DNA of 64,000 bases from Marthasterias glacialis. Lineage: Eukaryota; Echinodermata; Asteroidea; Forcipulatida; Asteriidae. Of the stretch, positions 58,501 to 64,000 are shown one piece after another (position 1 is the stretch's first letter; every line of letters begins with the position of its first letter). The stretch lies in NCBI GenBank assembly GCA_911728455.2, contig OU452227.1:9767110-9831109 (forward strand). The letters run 5' to 3'. Both the position numbers and the translations under genes were made by a program. The notes beneath the pieces are model-generated. The model ran no database searches and had not been told where the DNA came from. It saw only the letters and a list, made by a program, of their open reading frames with translations.

Positions 58501-61500
58501 ACCAGCACCATGAAGTTCGGCCCTGGAGAATTGGGTGTGTAGAAGAACTGCAGGCCTCCATCTTAAGAAAAACAGGGGCAGACCTTTGCTGGCCAAATCA
58601 GAGAAATTGCACAAGGGCATGCTGGCCAAGTTGGTGGTGACAGTGCAATTTTTCTGAAGGGCATGCTGGCCAACTGGACAGGGCATGAGGCCAATGGCCT
58701 CGGTGGCCTCGGTTAAGATCAAGGCCTGAGTTGAACTGCGTTTTAATATTGTTTTATTTTATATTAAGGAGCTTGATGCACAGAATCGGCCTGTTCATAA
58801 GATAGCGTTGCTGTGTGGCCCACCGGGTCTTGGGAAGACGACTTTAGCTCATATCATAGCAAGACATGCTGGATACAACGTGGTTGAAATGAATGCCAGG
58901 TATGTCATGGTTTATCTGTTCACTGGGGGGGGGGAAGCTTCCTCTTTCGGTTTGTTTCAAAAAGCGCACAACGTTGGTCAGATTGAAAATATAAATGTTC
59001 ACTGACTTGACAATATATGTAACTCACATGGTTTAAAGATGGTCATGGTGGAAAATTTCCCCTTGAAATATTTTTGCTTGGAAAGTATTTGAGAAATCAG
59101 TACAACAATAGACGGATGCATTAAGCCCCGCCTATCAACGTATTGACCAATCACAGCCTTCACAACGCCACTGAAAGTCCGACAAAAGTCTGACACATTA
59201 AAATCCCATTAGAAAAGTGAACAAACCGCCGCCATTGTTCTGACACACAACTGAACTGGCTTTTGTTTTGTTTTGTTTTAATTTTTTCGTATTTCTGGTG
59301 GTGCAAATCCCACAGCAGTGGTCCCTGTACAGTCGTGTAAAAGTGGTTAAACAGTGTTTCTGTCTGCATTGTTCTCTGGACTCAAGGCACTGCTCAAAGG
59401 GCCACGAAACTAAATCCATACCATTCACAAAAAGCCATGTACGTGTGTATATCCGATACATGTGTGTTACTGCAACCAAACCATTGATGCGATCATGGCA
59501 AGAAAGTCACATGTGCTGTTGCTAGGCAGTTGCTAAGGTCGGCGGGGCTTAATGGATCAGTCCATTAGTTTTGATCACGCAAGTCCAAAACTTGATGTTT
59601 GAAAACAGAAAAAATATATGAGGTTTTTAGCAGGGAACCAGTAACAACTAGTGTACTTTACACTGTACTTTGATCGGTAACACTCTTCCTGCTAAGCAGG
59701 GCTTTTCTGTGCTTAGCACATTGTCGCACTCATGTATTTGATATAGGTAGGGGGGAAACAAAAGCAGCCCGATTCATAACATTAACCCAATTCCTATTTT
59801 CAGTGATGATCGAAGCGTAGATGTTTTCAAGAACAAGTTGGAGTCCTCAACGCAGATGAAGTCTGTTCTCACAAAAGAAAGGAGACCCAACTGTCTGGTC
59901 ATTGACGAGATTGATGGTGCCCCAACAGTAAGTTTGAAACAACAACATGTAGTATGTTGGAATTGAAACTTTGCTTGGATGAGATCTTACAATCTTGTAA
60001 GGTTTGCAGTAACACCATGTACATGAGTGGGATTTGAAACTTTGCATGGTGGAGATACAATCTAGTAAGGTTTGCGGTAACACCATGTACATGAGTAGGA
60101 TTTGAGACTTTGCATGGTGGAGATACAATCTAGTAAGGTTTGCAGTAACGCCATGTACATGAGTAGGATCTGAAATTTGCATGGTGGAGATACAATCTAG
60201 TAAGGTTTGCAGTAACACCATGTACATGAGTAGGATTTGAAACTTTGCATGGTGGAGATACAATCTAGTAAGGTTTGCAGTAACACCATGTACATGAGTA
60301 GAATTTGAAACTTTGCATGGTGGAGATACAATCTAGTAAGGTTTGCAGTAACACCATGTACATGAGTAGGATTTGAAACTTTGCATGGTGGAGATACAAT
60401 CTAGTAAGGTTTGCAGTAACACCATGTACATGAGTAGGATTTGAGACTTTGCATGGTGGAGATACAATCTAGTAAGGTTTGCAGTAACACCATGTACATG
60501 AGTAGGATTTGAAACTTTGCATGGTGGAGATACAATCTAGTATAAGGTTTGCGGTAACACCATGTACATGAGTAGGATTTGAAACTTTGCATGGTGGAGA
60601 TACAATCTAGTAAGGTTTGCGGTAACACCATGTACATGAGTAGGATTTGAAACTTTGCATGGTGGAGATACAATCTAGTAAGGTTTGCAGTAACACCATG
60701 TACATGAGTAGGATTTGAGACTTTGCATGGTGGAGATACAATCTAGTAAGGTTTGCAGTAACACCATGTACATGAGTAGGATTTGAGACTTTGCATGGTG
60801 GAGATACAATCTAGTAAGGTTTGCGGTAACACCATGTACATGAGTAGGATTTGAAACTTTGCATGGTGGAGATACAATCTAGTAAGGTTTGCAGTAACAC
60901 CATGTACATGAGTAGGATTTGAAACTTTGCATGGTGGAGATACAATCTAGTAAGGTTTGCAGTAACACCATGTACATGAGTAGGATTTGAAACTTTGCAT
61001 GGTGGAGATACAATCTAGTAAGGTTTGCAGTAACACCATGTACATGAGTAGGATTTGAGACTTTGCATGGTGGAGATACAATCTAGTAAGGTTTGCAGTA
61101 ACACCATGTACATGAGTAGGATTTGAAACTTTGCATGGTGGAGATACAATCTAGTATAAGGTTTGCGGTAACACCATGTACATGAGTAGGATTTGAAACT
61201 TTGCATGGTGGAGATACAATCTAGTAAGGTTTGCAGTAACACCATGTACATGAGTAGGATTTGAGACTTTGCATGGTGGAGATACAATCTAGTAAGGTTT
61301 GCAGTAACACCATGTACATGAGTAGGATTTGAGACTTTGCATGGTGGAGATACAATCTAGTAAGGTTTGCGGTAACACCATGTACATGAGTAGGATTTGA
61401 AACTTTGCATGGTGGAGATACAATCTAGTAAGGTTTGCAGTAACACCATGTACATGAGTAGGATTTGAAACTTTGCATGGTGGAGATACAATCTAGTAAG

Positions 61501-63076
61501 GTTTGCAGTAACGCCATGTACATGAGTAGGATTTGAGACTTTGCATGGTGGAGATACAATCTAGTAAGGTTTGCAGTAACACCATGTACATGAGTAGGAT
61601 TTGAGACTTTGCATGGTGGAGATACAATCTAGTAAGGTTTGCGGTAACACCATGTACATGAGTAGGATTTGAAACTTTGCATGGTGGAGATACAATCTAG
61701 TAAGGTTTGCAGTAACACCATGTACATGAGTAGGATTTGAAACTTTGCATGGTGGAGATACAATCTAGTAAGGTTTGCGGTAACACCATGTACATGAGTA
61801 GGATTTGAAACTTTGCATGGTGGAGATACAATCTAGTAAGGTTTGCAGTAACACCATGTACATGAGTAGGATTTGAGACTTTGCATGGTGGAGATACAAT
61901 CTAGTAAGGTTTGCAGTAACACCATGTACATGAGTAGGATTTGAGACTTTGCATGGTGGAGATACAATCTAGTAAGGTTTGCGGTAACACCATGTACATG
62001 AGTAGGATTTGAAACTTTGCATGGTGGAGATACAATCTAGTAAGGTTTGCAGTAACACCATGTACATGAGTAGGATTTGAAACTTTGCATGGTGGAGATA
62101 CAATCTAGTAAGGTTTGCAGTAACGCCATGTACATGAGTAGGATTTGAGACTTTGCATGGTGGAGATACAATCTAGTAAGGTTTGCAGTAACACCATGTA
62201 CATGAGTAGGATTTGAGACTTTGCATGGTGGAGATACAATCTAGTAAGGTTTGCAGTAACACCATGTACATGAGTAGGATTTGAAACTTTGCATGGTGGA
62301 GATACAATCTAGTAAGGTTTGCAGTAACACCATGTACATGAGTAGGATTTGAAACTTTGCATGGTGGAGATACAATCTAGTAAGGTTTGCGGTAACGCCA
62401 TGTACATGAGTAGGATTTGAAACTTTGCATGGTGGAGATACAATCTAGTAAGGTTTGCAGTAACACCATGTACATGAGTAGGATTTGAAACTTTGCATGG
62501 TGGAGATACAATCTAGTAGGGTTTGCAGTAACACCATGTACATGAGTAGGATTTGAGACTTTGCATGGTGGAGATACAATCTAGTAAGGTTTGCAGTAAC
62601 ACCATGTACATGAGTAGGATTTGAAACTTTGCATGGTGGAGATACAATCTAGTAAGGTTTGCAGTAACACCATGTACATGTTGAAAAAATGTGATGTGAT
62701 GAGGGATTTTTGCCTGTTTGTACTGTACATGTGGTCATTGCAAAGCGCTGCAGTCGATAAGCAACAGTGATTATGAGGCGGTGTCAAATGTTATTTTCTG
62801 GATTTGGGCAATATTTCAGAAGGAAATATTTCTCTGGAGGTTTGTAATGAGTCAGCTTCCAGATTGAAGCTAATTTTTGTTTTTCTGTGTTTCCCTACCC
62901 TGTATCTTCTTATCATCTTTTTGTTTGTTTCTTGTTTTTCCCCAGCCTGCGATTAATTGTCTTCTAGCATTCATCAAAGGAAGTTCAGAGGGTGCTGTCC
63001 CAGCAGCTGCCCCCTCCACGAAGAAGAAGAAACCCAAGCTGTTATTACGACCGATTATCTGCATATGTAACGACCC
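52559..63076 (+). CDS. CHTF18: Chromosome transmission fidelity factor 18 (CTF18-RFC large subunit), first ten exons, partial at 3' end
   Basis: Large AAA+ subunit of the alternative clamp loader CTF18-RFC, which loads PCNA on the leading strand and supports sister-chromatid cohesion. Exons: 52559-52637, 53343-53697, 53940-54274, 54513-54605, 55804-55856, 56027-56171, 57270-57458, 58769-58899, 59804-59927, 62946-63076; 1635 nt, 545 codons, in frame throughout and open past the last donor. The N-terminus is acidic (MEDDFDFENEYADDFDALRE), followed by a long polar linker. ELWVDQYAPKRYTDLLSDD is the RFC-box entry. Walker A LLCGPPGLGKTTLAHIIA (exon 8), sensor-type NASDDRS across exons 8/9, Walker B CLVIDEIDGAP (exon 9), and LLLRPIICICNDP (exon 10). 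Exon 7 encodes an eight-residue CAA-coded glutamine run in a KR-rich loop. Remaining AAA+ and C-terminal exons lie beyond the window. Confidence 0.96.
54719..54895 (-). mobile_element. Short element of family B in CHTF18 intron 4
   Basis: CAGGCCTTGATCTTAACCG through CTTAAGATCGAGGTCTT, with GAGGCCATTGGCCTC and GGCCTGCATGCCCTTG. Nearly identical in order to 50845-51022. Confidence 0.85.
54975..55152. mobile_element. Short element of family C in CHTF18 intron 4
   Basis: CAGACCTGATTGCTTCGTTC to GTCTCGGGCCTGAT, with GAAAGGGCACCTCTATGAGG and GGAGGCAATTGCCTCCG. Confidence 0.75.
56860..57145 (-). repeat. Dispersed repeat shared with KIF19 intron
   Basis: Reverse complement carries CTGCAGAAAGTCCAGCC, TGTGGCTC, GATATCACAGGTCACATGG and GGCAAGATACAACACTGGTC, as in 15415-15735. 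Confidence 0.65.
57856..58090 (+). mobile_element. tRNA-derived SINE (family S1) in CHTF18 intron 7
   Basis: Head GAGTGTCGTGGACAACGG and CAGACTTGAGTTCTTG, B-box GGTTCAGATCC; body GCTTCGTTCTTCGGACAGG, GAAGCCGTAGGTCCTG and GTGTGATGCACAT. Diverged relative of 4272-4600. Confidence 0.75.
58551..58728 (+). mobile_element. Short element of family B in CHTF18 intron 7
   Basis: CAGGCCTCCATCTTAAG to GGTTAAGATCAAGGCCTG, with GGGCATGCTGGCCAAGTTGG and GGCCAATGGCCTCGG. It ends about 40 bp before exon 8. Confidence 0.85.
58965..59095 (-). repeat. Partial family A element in CHTF18 intron 8
   Basis: AAATATAAATGTTCACTGA, CTCACATGGTTTAAAGATGG and CCTTGAAATATTTTTGC match one half of 12749-13116; the other half is missing. 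Confidence 0.65.
59106..59570. mobile_element. MITE-like element with GCATTAAGCCCCGCC ends in CHTF18 intron 8
   Basis: Left end TAGACGGATGCATTAAGCCC, right end GGGCTTAATGGATCAGTCCA; inverted ends about 465 bp apart. It directly adjoins the partial family A element. Confidence 0.7.
59944..62680. repeat. 68-bp minisatellite, about 40 units, in CHTF18 intron 9
   Basis: Unit: TAACACCATGTACATGAGTA, then GGATTTGAAACTTTGCATGG, TGGAGATACAATCTAGTAAG and GTTTGCAG. Very low divergence. Two common variants (GAAACT/GAGACT and GCAG/GCGG) mark the units. The first unit is strongly diverged and the last is cut after CATGTACATG. Minus-strand frames through it are artefacts. Confidence 0.97.
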
Positions 63077-63157
63077 GTAAGTGACGTGGACCATTCAGCA
63101 TTCCGACATTAAAATCATGTGACCAAAGAACAGTAAATAAAGCATTAACAGTGTATT

Positions 63158-63393
63158 CAATAGCGTTCCGCACTAATGCTCAAAACATAGAAACAAGTAT
63201 CCGGATCTCAGACGGTGTCGAATTTCACTGATCTATACGCGCGCGTACATATGTCTGTGTTTTCTTTGCACTTGGTACTGTACCACTGCAGTCCCGGCGC
63301 GCCGATGCAGTGATCACGTGAGTGTACACACGTGTGATGGAAAGTTTGTCTGATACTCGGGTGGTTTGACGTCATTAGTGCGGAGTGCTATTG
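63158..63393. mobile_element. TIR element of 236 bp in CHTF18 intron 10
   Basis: CAATAGCGTTCCGCACTAAT at the left and ATTAGTGCGGAGTGCTATTG at the right, differing at two positions. Interior GC-rich with ACACACGTGTG and GGCGCGCCG palindromes. Confidence 0.75.
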
Positions 63394-63611
63394 ATGTAAT
63401 TATTACATTATGGGTGAAGATCAAAAATGAATGGGAGACTTTGTATGTTTGAATGACCATCAGGTATGTTCCCGCTCTGAGACAGCTGAGGCAGGTTGCG
63501 TTTGTGACACACTTTCCCTCTACTCTCACCACCCGGCTAGCGTCAAGACTGAATCAGGTATGTTAAATCCAGGAGCTACCATTTCATCCCAAAACAAAAG
63601 AGACATTTTGA

Positions 63612-63776
63612 AATTTTCTTTGCATACACCTTTGACATTTCTTTGCAAAAACATTTGTCATTTCTTTGCAAAAACATTTTTCATTTCTTTGCATACACAT
63701 GTGTCATTTCTTTGCAAAAACATTTGTCATTTCTTTGCAAAAAGTTTTGTAATTTCTTTGCATAAAACTTTGTCAG
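63612..63776 (+). repeat. 23-bp minisatellite near the window end
   Basis: About seven units of CATTTCTTTGCAAAAACATT plus TGT, with variants CATACACATGT and CATAAAACTT. Lies in the CHTF18 intron after the last visible exon. Confidence 0.9.
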
Positions 63777-64000
63777 TGTTGCATTTTATCATGTTCATTG
63801 TTTTTATTATGGAGGTTTTTAATTTTGCATACCTGTTATATAAATGTGTGTAAAATGATGTGTAAATAATATTGATTGTTAAATGTTCATGATTTAATTT
63901 CTATTTTATCTATAAATGATGTTATCACTTGATAAATTCAAATCAAATGTATGTAATTTTATTGGATCACTAATTTATATGAATCAAAAAGAAAGTATCG

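Noticed and set aside
59944..62680. CRISPR-like array
   Set aside because: Units are contiguous with no unique spacers, in a eukaryotic intron; it is a minisatellite.
59847..62787. Several 68-138-codon minus-strand frames with repeating MYLHHAKFQILL
   Set aside because: They are readings through the 68-bp minisatellite. The unit length is not a multiple of three, so frames shift and break.

Overview
This is a eukaryotic nuclear window with intron-rich protein genes (GT-AG introns of about 0.2-4.8 kb), AT-rich introns, and a dense load of short repeats, SINE-like and MITE-like elements and minisatellites. The five proteins are closest, from memory, to deuterostome orthologues. The repeat style (fold-back elements with ends such as GGGCCCAGTTTCAT, and tRNA-headed SINEs) suggests a marine invertebrate deuterostome, most likely an echinoderm and possibly a sea star. 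The species assignment is an inference.

Layout. (1) About 500-19597, plus strand: the 3' fourteen exons of a KIF19-type kinesin-8; the 5' part of the motor lies outside the window. (2) 19598-28246: gene-free interval with a split 22-bp minisatellite and several fold-back elements. (3) 28247-34249, minus strand: a complete two-exon SANS/USH1G-ANKS4B protein (ankyrin repeats, SAM domain, C-terminal PDZ ligand). (4) 36166-44334, plus strand: a complete eight-exon gamma-glutamyl hydrolase with signal peptide and catalytic Cys/His. (5) 44335-47960: intergenic, with a 618-bp TIR element nested in a SINE. (6) 47961-51348, minus strand: a complete four-exon RPUSD1-type pseudouridine synthase. (7) 52559 to beyond the window end, plus strand: the first ten exons of CHTF18, the large subunit of the alternative clamp loader CTF18-RFC, interrupted by a 2.7-kb 68-bp minisatellite.

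The genes do not form one pathway. KIF19 and SANS both act in cell protrusions (cilia, and stereocilia or microvilli). GGH is a lysosomal or secreted folate enzyme, RPUSD1 modifies RNA, and CHTF18 acts at the replication fork. From general knowledge of the human genome, KIF19 and USH1G lie close together on 17q25, and RPUSD1 and CHTF18 are head-to-head neighbours on 16p13.3. The window therefore seems to keep two ancient gene linkages.

Exon models were built by hand from splice consensus, reading-frame continuity and protein similarity. All five reconstructed coding sequences keep frame across every junction: 940 codons plus stop for partial KIF19, 407 aa SANS, 315 aa GGH, 309 aa RPUSD1, and 545 codons for partial CHTF18. 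No convincing new multi-gene system was found. The most unusual observations are structural: serial splice-acceptor-like duplications in KIF19, a near-perfect 190-bp inverted repeat in a GGH intron, the nested TIR insertion, the higher-order minisatellite in CHTF18, and three related-looking families of short elements with palindromic cores.
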